The translations under genes were made by a program, and so were the position numbers. A stretch of 64,000 nt of DNA from CAVUBL01 sp963739795. GTDB lineage: Bacteria > Acidobacteriota > Thermoanaerobaculia > Multivoradales > DATKCC01. The notes beneath the pieces were generated by a model. The model had not been told where the DNA came from. It searched no databases and was given only the letters and a program-made list of their open reading frames with translations. Position 1 is the first letter of the stretch. Every line of letters begins with the position of its first letter. The stretch spans positions 1-64,000 of the forward strand of contig CAVUBL010000004.1 of assembly GCA_963739795.1 (NCBI GenBank), written 5' to 3'. Of the stretch, positions 55,271 through 63,259 are shown in pieces.

Positions 55271-56584
55271 ATGGCCGCGCCGGCTCGCCTCGCCCTGCCG
55301 ACTCTGCCGGGCGAGCTGACGGTGGAACGCCTGGGCAACGGCCTGACCGTGGCCCTGCTGGCGAGTCCCCAGGCACCTGTCGTCACCACCGCCCTCTGGT
55401 ACCGGGCCGGCACCCGGGACGAGGCTTCCGGCCACGGCGGCGAGGCCCACTTCCTCGAGCACATGATGTTCAAGGGCTCCTCCCGCTTCGGACCGGGCGA
55501 GGTCGACCGGCGCACCCAGGTGCTGGGAGGCGCCAACAACGCCTACACCAGCCACGACGCCACGACCTACTACTTCCAGCTCGCGGCCGACCGCTGGAGC
55601 GCGGCTCTCGAGATGGAGGCGGATCGCATGGCCGGCCTCACCCTCGACCCCCGGGAGGTGGACAGCGAGCGCCGCGTGATCCTGGAGGAGATCGCCATGT
55701 ACGAGGACGACCCCTGGGACTCCCTGACCCAGGCGGTCGACAAGGTCCTCTACCGCGGCCACCCGTACGGGCTGCCCGTGCTCGGCACCCGGGAGGATCT
55801 GGTGGCGACCGGCGCCGAGGAGCTGCGGGCGTTCCACCGCCGCCTCTACCGCCCGGACAACGCGGTTCTGGCAGTCGGCGGCGACCTGGGTCGGTCCGAA
55901 GACGCCCTCGAGGCGGTGGATCGGGCGTTCGGCACCCTGGGGCGCGGGGTCGAGCCGGAAGCGGCTCGCGGCCCGGCGCCCGGCGCCCGCTCGGTTCCGT
56001 CCGGCATGGTGCGCATCACCCGGCGCAAGGGCGAGGTGCCCCGCCTGCTCCTCTCGGTGCCGGCTCCCGCCGTCTCGGAGCCGGACTTCCCGGCGCTCCG
56101 GATGGCGGTGGCGGTCCTGGGCCTGGGACGGAGCAGCCGGCTGTGCAGGGCTCTGGTCGACGAGAGCCAGCTCTGCTCCTGGGCGAGCACCAGCCTGACC
56201 GACGCCCTGGACCCCGGGGCGTTCACCGCCATGGCCGAGGTGATTTCCGGCTGCGAGCCCGAGCGGGTCGAGGAGGACGTTCTACGGATCGTCACGGCCC
56301 TCGCCACTGAGCCGCCGGCGCCCGAAGAGCTGGAGCGCGCCCGGGAGATGATGCTCTCCGACTGGACCTTCGGCCATGAGCGGATCTCTCAACAAACCCT
56401 CACCGTCGGCTCGGACCTGACCTTCTTCAGTGCCGGCTGGAGCGAGGCCGAGATCGCCCGCATCGCCGCGGTGAGCGCCGAGGACGTCGGCCGCGCCGCC
56501 GCACGCTGGCTGCAGCCCCGAGAGAGCTGCGTCCTCGGGTGGTCGCTGCCGGCGAGCGGGCCCGAGGCCGAGGCCGAGCCGTGA
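55271..56584 (+). CDS. M16-family zinc protease, catalytic subunit
   Basis: This 437-residue insulinase/processing-peptidase-type enzyme has the inverted zinc motif 'HFLEH' at His60-Glu63-His64, with the third ligand Glu in the later 'RRVILEEIAMYEDDPW' block near 140. Two M16 half-barrels are present. The ATG at 55271 lacks a signal peptide. It overlaps the next gene, a non-catalytic M16 homologue, by 4 nt (GTGA), so the pair forms the usual heterodimer. Confidence 0.93.
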   Translation: MAAPARLALPTLPGELTVERLGNGLTVALLASPQAPVVTTALWYRAGTRDEASGHGGEAHFLEHMMFKGSSRFGPGEVDRRTQVLGGANNAYTSHDATTYYFQLAADRWSAALEMEADRMAGLTLDPREVDSERRVILEEIAMYEDDPWDSLTQAVDKVLYRGHPYGLPVLGTREDLVATGAEELRAFHRRLYRPDNAVLAVGGDLGRSEDALEAVDRAFGTLGRGVEPEAARGPAPGARSVPSGMVRITRRKGEVPRLLLSVPAPAVSEPDFPALRMAVAVLGLGRSSRLCRALVDESQLCSWASTSLTDALDPGAFTAMAEVISGCEPERVEEDVLRIVTALATEPPAPEELERAREMMLSDWTFGHERISQQTLTVGSDLTFFSAGWSEAEIARIAAVSAEDVGRAAARWLQPRESCVLGWSLPASGPEAEAEP

Positions 56585-57846
56585 GAGCCTGTGAAGAAAC
56601 CTCCACCCGTCCGGAGGCCCTCGCGCCCGGCCGCCTGAGCCTGTCGGTGCGCCGGGTCGAGGGGCCGGGGGTGGTCGCCGTGCGCGCCTGGGTCCTGGGC
56701 GGTGCCCGGACCGAGACCGTTCCGGGCCAGGCGCTGGTCACCGGCCGCACGCTCTCCGAAGGCACCCGCCGGCGCGACTGGCGGCGGATCGCCGACGAGG
56801 CCGAGGCCCTGGGCGCGGCGGTGTCGAGCTCGGCCTCCTTCGAGGCCCTCGGGGTGACGATCGACGCCCGCGCGGCCCACTGGGGACCCGCCCTCGAGTG
56901 GGCCGCCGAGCTGCTCGGCGAGCCGGCCTTCCCCGAGGACCGCTGTCGCTGGATCACCCGGCAGACCGCGGCCGAGCTCGAGAGCCTGGCCGACGAGCCC
57001 GATATCCGAACCGCCTGGGCCTTCCTCGAGCAGCTCTACGCGCCGCACCCGCGGGGGCGTCCCCTCCAGGGCTCGGCCGAGAGCCTCGCGTCCCTGGGTC
57101 CGCCCGAGTGCCGGGCCTTTCACCAGCGCTCGATCGCCGCCGGCGTGTGCGTGTCGGTGGCCGGGGCGGTGGAGGCGGCGGCGGTCGCCGAGCGGGCGCG
57201 CGAGCTCTTCGCCTTCGCGGGCGAGGCAAAACCTCCTGCCGAGGCGCCGACCATCCCGAGGCCCGTGGGTCTCCCCGAGCGCCGGCGGCGCGTCGACCTG
57301 CCGCCCGGCGACCAGGCCCACCTCTACGCCGGCTGCCTGACGGTGCCGCGGGCCCACGAGGACCGCCACGCCCTGGAGCTGCTGGGCGTCATCCTCGGCG
57401 CCGGCGCCGGCCTGACCGGGCGCCTCCCGGAGCGGGTGCGCGAGCGCGAAGGCCTCGCCTACTCGGTGCAGGTTCAGACCCTGGCGGGAGCTGGGCTCGA
57501 TCCGGGCCGGATGGTCGTCTACGTCGGCACGTCCCCCACCACGGTGGAGGCGGCGGAGCGGGCGGTCGCCGAGGAGCTGGACCGGTTGGTCGGGGACGGG
57601 GTGAGCGCCCAGGAGGTGGAGGAGGCCCGCGGCTACCTGTTGGGCCGCGAGCCCTTCCGCCGCGAGACGGCCCGCCAGTGGGCAGAGCTCGTGAGCGAGG
57701 CGACCCTCTACGGCGTGCCGGAGGACGACCCGGTCTGGCGCCGGGAGCGCCTCGAGGCCCTGGACCGGGAAGCGGTCACGGCGGCGGCCCGCCGCCACCT
57801 CCGGCCCGAGGCGTTGCGGGTGACGGTCGGGATTCCGAAGGGCTGA
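56581..57846 (+). CDS. M16-family protein, non-catalytic partner
   Basis: This 421-residue protein has the M16 fold, but where HxxEH should be there is only 'GQALVTGRTLSEGT', so it lacks zinc ligands. The C-terminal half has 'REREGLAYSVQVQTLAGAG', the substrate-binding R/Y motif of subunit B-type partners. It starts at GTG 56581, overlapping the upstream stop. Together with the upstream catalytic protein it would form a closed chamber for peptides. Confidence 0.9.
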   Translation: MRACEETSTRPEALAPGRLSLSVRRVEGPGVVAVRAWVLGGARTETVPGQALVTGRTLSEGTRRRDWRRIADEAEALGAAVSSSASFEALGVTIDARAAHWGPALEWAAELLGEPAFPEDRCRWITRQTAAELESLADEPDIRTAWAFLEQLYAPHPRGRPLQGSAESLASLGPPECRAFHQRSIAAGVCVSVAGAVEAAAVAERARELFAFAGEAKPPAEAPTIPRPVGLPERRRRVDLPPGDQAHLYAGCLTVPRAHEDRHALELLGVILGAGAGLTGRLPERVREREGLAYSVQVQTLAGAGLDPGRMVVYVGTSPTTVEAAERAVAEELDRLVGDGVSAQEVEEARGYLLGREPFRRETARQWAELVSEATLYGVPEDDPVWRRERLEALDREAVTAAARRHLRPEALRVTVGIPKG

Positions 57847-57877
57847 CCGGAGCGCCCCGCCCGGGGTTTCGAGGTCT

Positions 57878-59671
57878 CTACGCGGTGCGGGAGCTCTCGG
57901 TGCCGGGGTCGCCGGCCAGGATGCGCCAGCCGATCAGCTTCTCGTCGATCTCGCGCAGGCGGTGGCTGATCAGGCGGCAGAGGAGCTGGAGGAACTCGAG
58001 GGAGGCCTGGGAGTCCATGTCCAGGACCTCGCGGACCGTCGGCTGGTCGAGGGCGAGGACGGTCAGCGCCCCGCCGTGGGCGCGGGCGTCGGCCGAGCGG
58101 GGTTCGCCGTCGATCAGCGACATCTCGCCGAAGAACTCGCCCCGTTCGAGGATCGCGAGGGCCTCCTCGCCGCCGCCGGGGATGAACTTCGAGATCCGCG
58201 CCCGCCCCTCGAGGATCACGTACATCTCGTTGCCCTCGTCCCCCTCCTGGAAGAGGTAGGCGCCGTCGGTGAAGCGCTTCTCGATGGAGAAGGCCGCCAG
58301 GGTCACGAGCTCGGTCCGCGACAGGCCCTGCTCGCGGAACAGGCGGATCTTGTCGCTGGGCTCGACCGTCACGCGCTGGCCTGAGCGCTCCTGCTCGGCG
58401 CGGCGCAGAGCGAGAACGTTCTCCGCCGGCTCCTCGCCGGTGAAGAAGCCTCGGAGCTGGTCGTTGGTCGCCCGCAGCTTCTTGGCCAGGCTGCGCCAGA
58501 AGCTCCAGTAGAGCTGCACCGCCAGGTCCGGGTCGTCCTCGGAGAGCTGGGAGATCTCGGCCGCGTCGATGCGCAGGATCCGGGACGGCTCGGTGACCAC
58601 GCCGTCGGCCGAGCGCTCGCGCAGGCTGATGAAGTTGACCTCGCCGATCAGCTCCCCGGGACCGATCTCGCCCAGGCTGAAGGTGCCGTAGTGGGTCGGC
58701 CGCTCGATCGCCACCCGCCCCTCTTCGACCAGGTAGAGGTCGCGGCCCGGATCCCCGTGTCCGAACAGGGGGCTTCCGACCTCGTAGACCTCCTCGTGGA
58801 CCGCCCGGGTCAGCTTGAAGATCTGCTCGTCGGTGAGGCGGGACCAGATCGGCAGGCGCCGCAGACGGCCGGCCAGCTCGATCTGACCCGTGGCGCCCGT
58901 GCCGATGGCGGCCGGCGCGGCCTCCAGACCCCGCTCGTCCAGGAGGCCTTCCTCCTCCATGAAGCGCTCGCGCTGCCACTCGAGGCGGTCGAAGGCCGTG
59001 TGGAGGTACTCCTGGCGCTCGTGGAACATGACGGTCAGCTCGCGCCGTCCCCAGCCCAGGATCTGGCGCAGCGTGCGGATCCGCCGGCGCAGGCGGTCGG
59101 TGCCCTCCCGGTCCCCCGCGTGGAGGAGGAGAAAGCCGTGCACCGAGGAGCGAAGCGCCGCTTCCAGCTCGCGGCACTCGTACTGGGCCCGGCCCAGCAG
59201 CTCGGCCGTCTCCCGGTCGAACGGGTTGTAGAGGAGCGCCTTGGCGAGCTCCTCGGCGGCCCGCTGGAAGCTCCGCCGCCGGTAGAGGATGCGGCCGTGG
59301 AGCTTGTAGACGCCGGGCAGGGCGGAGTGCTTGCCCCGGGCGACCTCCAGGCACTCCACCGCCCGGGCGTGCTCCCCCTTGTCGGCGTAGACGTGGGCCA
59401 GGCCGAGGAAGTGGGCGGCGTCGATGGAGGCGCGGCGGTACTTCTCGCTCACCACCGCTCGCAGCCCCCGCGGCGGCAAGCCGCCCCGGCTCTGCCGCTG
59501 GAGCTTGCGCACCTCGGCGAGACCGAGCTTCACGCCGACGTTCTTGGGGTCGAGGCGCAGCGCCAGCAGGTAGAGGTCGGCGGCGGCCTCGAGGCTGCCG
59601 CGCCCGCCGAAGCGTTGGGCCAGCGCCACCAGCCGGTCAACGTCGTCGGGAGGGATTGGGCGGTTACTCAT
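57878..59671 (-). CDS. TPR protein with two cyclic-nucleotide-binding domains
   Basis: This 597-residue cytoplasmic protein has TPR repeats (about 10-190), a basic helical linker (about 210-290) and two cNMP-binding beta-rolls, about 300-420 ('LTRAVHEEVYEVGSPLFGHGD...GELIGEVNF') and 455-575 ('GAYLFQEGDEGNEMYVILEGRARI...GEFFGEMSLIDGEPRSADA'). The second has the full phosphate-binding cassette 'FFGEMSLI-x2-EPRSA'. No DNA-binding or enzyme domain is present, so it may be a signal adaptor. ATG 59671 is used. The divergent gene at 59841 also has TPRs. Confidence 0.9.
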   Translation of the reverse strand: MSNRPIPPDDVDRLVALAQRFGGRGSLEAAADLYLLALRLDPKNVGVKLGLAEVRKLQRQSRGGLPPRGLRAVVSEKYRRASIDAAHFLGLAHVYADKGEHARAVECLEVARGKHSALPGVYKLHGRILYRRRSFQRAAEELAKALLYNPFDRETAELLGRAQYECRELEAALRSSVHGFLLLHAGDREGTDRLRRRIRTLRQILGWGRRELTVMFHERQEYLHTAFDRLEWQRERFMEEEGLLDERGLEAAPAAIGTGATGQIELAGRLRRLPIWSRLTDEQIFKLTRAVHEEVYEVGSPLFGHGDPGRDLYLVEEGRVAIERPTHYGTFSLGEIGPGELIGEVNFISLRERSADGVVTEPSRILRIDAAEISQLSEDDPDLAVQLYWSFWRSLAKKLRATNDQLRGFFTGEEPAENVLALRRAEQERSGQRVTVEPSDKIRLFREQGLSRTELVTLAAFSIEKRFTDGAYLFQEGDEGNEMYVILEGRARISKFIPGGGEEALAILERGEFFGEMSLIDGEPRSADARAHGGALTVLALDQPTVREVLDMDSQASLEFLQLLCRLISHRLREIDEKLIGWRILAGDPGTESSRTA

Positions 59672-59739
59672 CCGGAAACCGGCTCTCGTCTCGAGCGGTG
59701 AAGAGGCTCTGGATGGTACCACTCCGCGAGCCCGGTTCC

Positions 59740-59759
59740 TGGATGATGTAGAATCCAGA
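59740..59759. promoter_or_regulatory. Inverted repeat in the divergent intergenic region
   Basis: CTGGAT (59740-59745) and ATCCAG (59754-59759) form a perfect 6-bp inverted repeat between the divergent TPR/cNMP and small TPR genes. It may be a shared operator, but the arms are short. Confidence 0.4.
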
Positions 59760-59840
59760 AATGTCCATAGAGCAATAGATCTCAGCGCTTGGCCCGCGAC
59801 CCGGGCCGGCGCACCGAGCTTCTGGAGGGAGGCGAGGGCC

Positions 59841-60353
59841 ATGGCCTTGATGGAACGCGACTTCGACGTCCTGAACGTGACCCGGGAGGGCATCGAGCTG
59901 TGCCGGCAGGGCTCCTGGCGCCAGGGGCTGGACCTGCTGCGCAGGGTGGCCGAGGCGGACGACCGCAACGCCGACCTCCCGGGCCTGTTCTACTCGTTCC
60001 TCGGCTTCGGCATCGCCCGGTTCGACCGGCGCGTGCGCGAGGGCATCGCCCTGTGCGAGCACGCGGTCAAGCGGGAGTTCTACCAACCCGAGAACTACGT
60101 CAACCTGGCCCGCACCTACCTCCTGACCGGCGACCGGCGACGGGCGACCGACGCGGTCCGGGACGGCCTCCGGATCGACCCGGAACACCGGGAGCTCACG
60201 GACCTGATCTGCGAGCTGGGCGTGCGGCGCCGGCCGGTCCTCCCCTTCCTGGGCCGGGGCAATCCCCTGAACCACGTCCTCGGCAGGCTCCGCCACCTGC
60301 TCGCTCCCCAGCGGCCGGCGGCCGACGAAGATCCCCCCGACGACATTGTCTGA
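59841..60353 (+). CDS. Small TPR-repeat protein
   Basis: This 170-residue protein has three TPR-like helix pairs ('GIELCRQGSWRQGLDLLRRVAEAD', 'GIALCEHAVKREFYQPENYVNLARTYLLTGD', then 'ATDAVRDGLRIDPEHREL') and a basic C-terminal segment with 'VLPFLGRGNPLNHVLGRLR'. GGAGG lies upstream of the ATG. It is divergent from the TPR/cNMP gene and similar in style, which suggests a shared pathway. Confidence 0.85.
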   Translation: MALMERDFDVLNVTREGIELCRQGSWRQGLDLLRRVAEADDRNADLPGLFYSFLGFGIARFDRRVREGIALCEHAVKREFYQPENYVNLARTYLLTGDRRRATDAVRDGLRIDPEHRELTDLICELGVRRRPVLPFLGRGNPLNHVLGRLRHLLAPQRPAADEDPPDDIV

Positions 60354-60383
60354 GGGCTTGTGAATGAATCTCCGCCCGCGGGG

Positions 60384-60412
60384 TTGACACTGGGAGCGGT
60401 CGGCGCTATTAA
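60384..60412 (+). promoter_or_regulatory. Sigma-70-type promoter of the tetR operon
   Basis: TTGACA (60384-60389) and TATTAA (60407-60412) are separated by exactly 17 nt. The palindrome that starts at 60415 would cover the transcription start, as expected for autorepression. Confidence 0.88.
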
Positions 60413-60414
60413 TT

Positions 60415-60430
60415 GACCGACCGGTCGGTC
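60415..60430. promoter_or_regulatory. 16-bp perfect palindrome, TetR operator
   Basis: GACCGACCGGTCGGTC is a perfect palindrome 2 nt after the -10 box and 28 nt before the tetR ATG. Size and place match operators of TetR-family repressors. Confidence 0.85.
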
Positions 60431-60458
60431 GAGTTATCCGGACGCCCGGTCCGACGCC

Positions 60459-61100
60459 ATGACCCCGAGACCGAAACGCCCCGACCTGCGCGCGCAACGA
60501 GCCGGCGAGATCGTCCAGGCGGCGGCGGAGGTCTTCGCCGAGAAGGGCTACCAGCGGGCCCGGGTGATCGACGTCGCCCGGCGGGCGGGCATCGGGAAAG
60601 GGACGATCTACGAGTACTTCCGCAACAAGCAGGAGCTCTTCCTGGCCGTCTTCGACTGGTACGTCGAGGGGGTGCTGGAGGCCAGCCTGGCCGCGATCGC
60701 CCCGAGCGACGCGCCGCCCCGCACGCTGCGCCGCCTGGTCGAAGAGATGCTCGCGGCCACCGCTGAGGTCTTGCACCTGTACCCGCTCACCCTGGAGTTC
60801 TGGGCGGCCGCCGCCGGTTCCGAGCTCGGCGAGCGGCTGAACCAGGAGTTCCGCGACCTGTACCGCCGCTACGGCGACGCGCTGGCGGAGGTGATCCGCG
60901 CGGGCGTCGCCTCGGGCGACTTTCATCCCGCGGTCGATCCCCTGGCCACCGCCCGGGTTCTGGCCGGCGCCCTCGACGGCCTCTTCCTCCAGGCCTGGCT
61001 CGATCCCGACTTCGATGCGCCGGCCGCGGGCCGGGCCTTCCTCGATGTCCTCCTCGGAGGCCTCGCGGCGCCCGCCGGAGTGCCCCCCGGTTCGGACTGA
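60459..61100 (+). CDS. TetR-family transcription repressor
   Basis: This 213-residue protein has an N-terminal TetR HTH ('IVQAAAEVFAEKGYQRARVIDVARRAGIGKGTIYEYFRNKQELF', about 16-59) and a helical ligand domain. It should bind the 16-bp palindrome at 60415-60430 and repress its own operon with the LolA-like and FtsX-like genes downstream (gap 18 nt). The ligand is unknown; the genes controlled suggest a lipid or envelope-active compound. Confidence 0.94.
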   Translation: MTPRPKRPDLRAQRAGEIVQAAAEVFAEKGYQRARVIDVARRAGIGKGTIYEYFRNKQELFLAVFDWYVEGVLEASLAAIAPSDAPPRTLRRLVEEMLAATAEVLHLYPLTLEFWAAAAGSELGERLNQEFRDLYRRYGDALAEVIRAGVASGDFHPAVDPLATARVLAGALDGLFLQAWLDPDFDAPAAGRAFLDVLLGGLAAPAGVPPGSD

Positions 61101-61118
61101 TTACGGAGTGATCTCACC

Positions 61119-61922
61119 ATGCGCTCACGAGCCCTCTTCGCCATCGTCCTGAGCCTTCTCGTCGCACCGGCCGTCCCCGCCGCCGCGGCCCCCGACTCGG
61201 TCCAGCCGCCGCCGGAGCCGCCCGACGCCGCCACCCTCGTGCGCCAGTCCCTCGACTACTGGCGCGGCAGCTCGTCGTTCGCGGTCATCGCCATGACCGT
61301 TCACCGCCCGGAGTGGGAGCGCAGCTCGGTGATGCGGAGCTGGACCCGGGGCGAGAAGGACTCCCTGGTGCGCTTCGTCGAGCCGGCCAAGGATGCGGGC
61401 AGCGCCACGCTCAAGCTGGGCGACGACATGTGGATCTTCACGCCGCGGGTCAACCGGGTGATCAAGCTGCCCTTCTCCATGATGGCCCAGAGCTGGATGG
61501 GCTCGGACTTCTCGTACAACGACCTGGCCAAGTCCGACGAGCTGGTCACCCGCTTCGTCTGCCGGATTACGGGCACCACCCGGGAGGACGGCCACACCGT
61601 GTACACGATCGAGGCGGTTCCCAAGCCGGACGCGCCGGTGATCTGGGGCGCCGAGCGGGTCCGGGTGCGCGACGACCACCTGCTCCTGGAGGAGACCTTC
61701 ATCGACCAGGACGGCAAGGCGGTGAAGCGACTGACGGCCAAGGAGATCGGACCGATGGGGGGCAAGCTCTTCGTCATCCGCTACCGCATGGAGCGCCTCG
61801 ACGAGCCCGGCCACTGGACCGAGCTCGTCTACCGCAAGGCCCGCTTCGGAGCCGAGCTCCCGGGGGCCCTCTTCAGCCTCTCGAACCTGCGCAACCCGCG
61901 CAGCCAGTGGGAGGGCGAATGA
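61119..61922 (+). CDS. Outer-membrane lipoprotein-sorting (LolA-like) protein
   Basis: This 267-residue exported protein (signal peptide 1-24) has the LolA/LppX-like half-barrel pattern, with 'DDMWIFTPRVNRVIKLPFSMMAQSWMGSDFSYNDL' as the conserved block of the 'outer membrane lipoprotein-sorting protein' family (about 104-138). Its stop overlaps the ATG of the following permease. Such proteins are typically co-encoded with FtsX/LolC-type permeases and an ATPase, and may carry lipids or lipoproteins across the periplasm. Confidence 0.9.
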   Translation: MRSRALFAIVLSLLVAPAVPAAAAPDSVQPPPEPPDAATLVRQSLDYWRGSSSFAVIAMTVHRPEWERSSVMRSWTRGEKDSLVRFVEPAKDAGSATLKLGDDMWIFTPRVNRVIKLPFSMMAQSWMGSDFSYNDLAKSDELVTRFVCRITGTTREDGHTVYTIEAVPKPDAPVIWGAERVRVRDDHLLLEETFIDQDGKAVKRLTAKEIGPMGGKLFVIRYRMERLDEPGHWTELVYRKARFGAELPGALFSLSNLRNPRSQWEGE

Positions 61923-63259
61923 CCGCCGAGCCCCGGGCCCGCGAGGGCGGCGAGCGCCGCGCCGCCGCTTCGTGGAGCCGGGCGGTCCTCACCCTGCGCC
62001 TGACCCTGAGATTGGCCTGGCGCAACCTCTGGCGCAACGGCCGGCGCACGGCGATCAGCCTGGCGGCGGTGGCCTTCGCCACCCTCATCCTGGTCTTCGG
62101 CGTGGCCATGCAGGAAGGCGGCTACGGCGCCATGATCGCGAGCGCCGTGGCGGTGTTCACCGGGGACCTCCAGGTGCAGGTGCGAGGCTACCGGGAGCGG
62201 CCGCGGCTCGAGGAGACGATCGAGGACGCTTCCGCCCTGGAGGCCCGGGTGGCACGGCTTCCGGGCGTCGAGGCCGTGGCCGCGCGCGCCCAGGCCTACG
62301 CCCTGGTGAGCTCGCCGGAGCGCTCCTACGGCGCCCAGGTCGTGGGCGTCGAGCCGGAGCGCGAGCGGCGGGTCTCGAGCCTGGCCGGGACTCTGCGTTC
62401 CGGGCGCTACCTGGCTTCCGACTCCGCCGAGGAGGCGGTGATCGGGGCCACCCTGGCCAAGAACCTCCATCTCGCCCTCGGCGATGAGCTGACCCTCCTC
62501 GGACAGGGGAAGGACGGCTCGCTGGCCGTGGCCGCGTGCACGGTGGTCGGCATCTTCTCGAGCGGCTCGCCGGAGCTGGATCGCCAGATGGTGGAGATTC
62601 CCCTGGGCACGTTCCGGCGGGCCTTCGCCCTGGGGGACGAGGCCCACGCCCTGGTGGTCCGGACCCGGGAGCTGGACGCGCTGCCCGCGGTGCACCGGGA
62701 GGTCGCCGCGGCCCTGGCGAGCTGGCCCGATCGGGCCGGTGGGCCCGATCGGGCCGGCGGCGACCGCTTGGTGGCCCTCGACTGGTCCGACGTCGAGCCC
62801 GGGCTCGAGCAGGCGATCGCCCTCGACGCGGCCGTCGGGTGGTTTCTCTACGGAGTGCTCGTGGTGGTGGTCGGGTTCAGCATCCTGAACACCTTCATCA
62901 TGGCCGTCCTGGAGCGCACCCGCGAGCTCGGCGTCCTCCTCGCCCTGGGGGCGCGCTCGGGCTTCGTGGGCCGGATGCTGGTCGCCGAGTCGCTACTGCT
63001 GCTCGCCCTGGGGCTGGCCCTCGGCGTGGCGCTGGGGGTCGCCATCTCGGCCTACTTCGGGGTCCACGGCATCGCCTTCTCGTCGAGCGAGGAGCTCCTG
63101 GCCCACTGGAACCTGCCGGCCCGGATCCACCCCCGCCTCGACCTGCGCGCCCTCACCGTGGGGCCGCTGGCGGTCCTCGTCGCCACCGCGGCGGCGGCGC
63201 TCTTCCCCGTGTTCCGGGTGCGGCGGTTGCGCCCGGTCGACGCCATGAGGACGATATGA
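61919..63259 (+). CDS. ABC transporter permease, FtsX/LolC/MacB family
   Basis: This 446-residue permease has span 1 at about 42-64 ('RTAISLAAVAFATLILVFGVAM'), a large periplasmic domain (about 75-290), and three C-terminal spans, with 'RTRELGVLLALGARSGFVGRML' in the cytoplasmic loop, the FtsX family signature. A duplicated 'PDRAGG' pair lies near residue 274. The ATG overlaps the LolA-like stop, and its stop overlaps the next permease start. No ATPase is in the window; it is probably encoded after 64000. Confidence 0.93.
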   Translation: MTAEPRAREGGERRAAASWSRAVLTLRLTLRLAWRNLWRNGRRTAISLAAVAFATLILVFGVAMQEGGYGAMIASAVAVFTGDLQVQVRGYRERPRLEETIEDASALEARVARLPGVEAVAARAQAYALVSSPERSYGAQVVGVEPERERRVSSLAGTLRSGRYLASDSAEEAVIGATLAKNLHLALGDELTLLGQGKDGSLAVAACTVVGIFSSGSPELDRQMVEIPLGTFRRAFALGDEAHALVVRTRELDALPAVHREVAAALASWPDRAGGPDRAGGDRLVALDWSDVEPGLEQAIALDAAVGWFLYGVLVVVVGFSILNTFIMAVLERTRELGVLLALGARSGFVGRMLVAESLLLLALGLALGVALGVAISAYFGVHGIAFSSSEELLAHWNLPARIHPRLDLRALTVGPLAVLVATAAAALFPVFRVRRLRPVDAMRTI

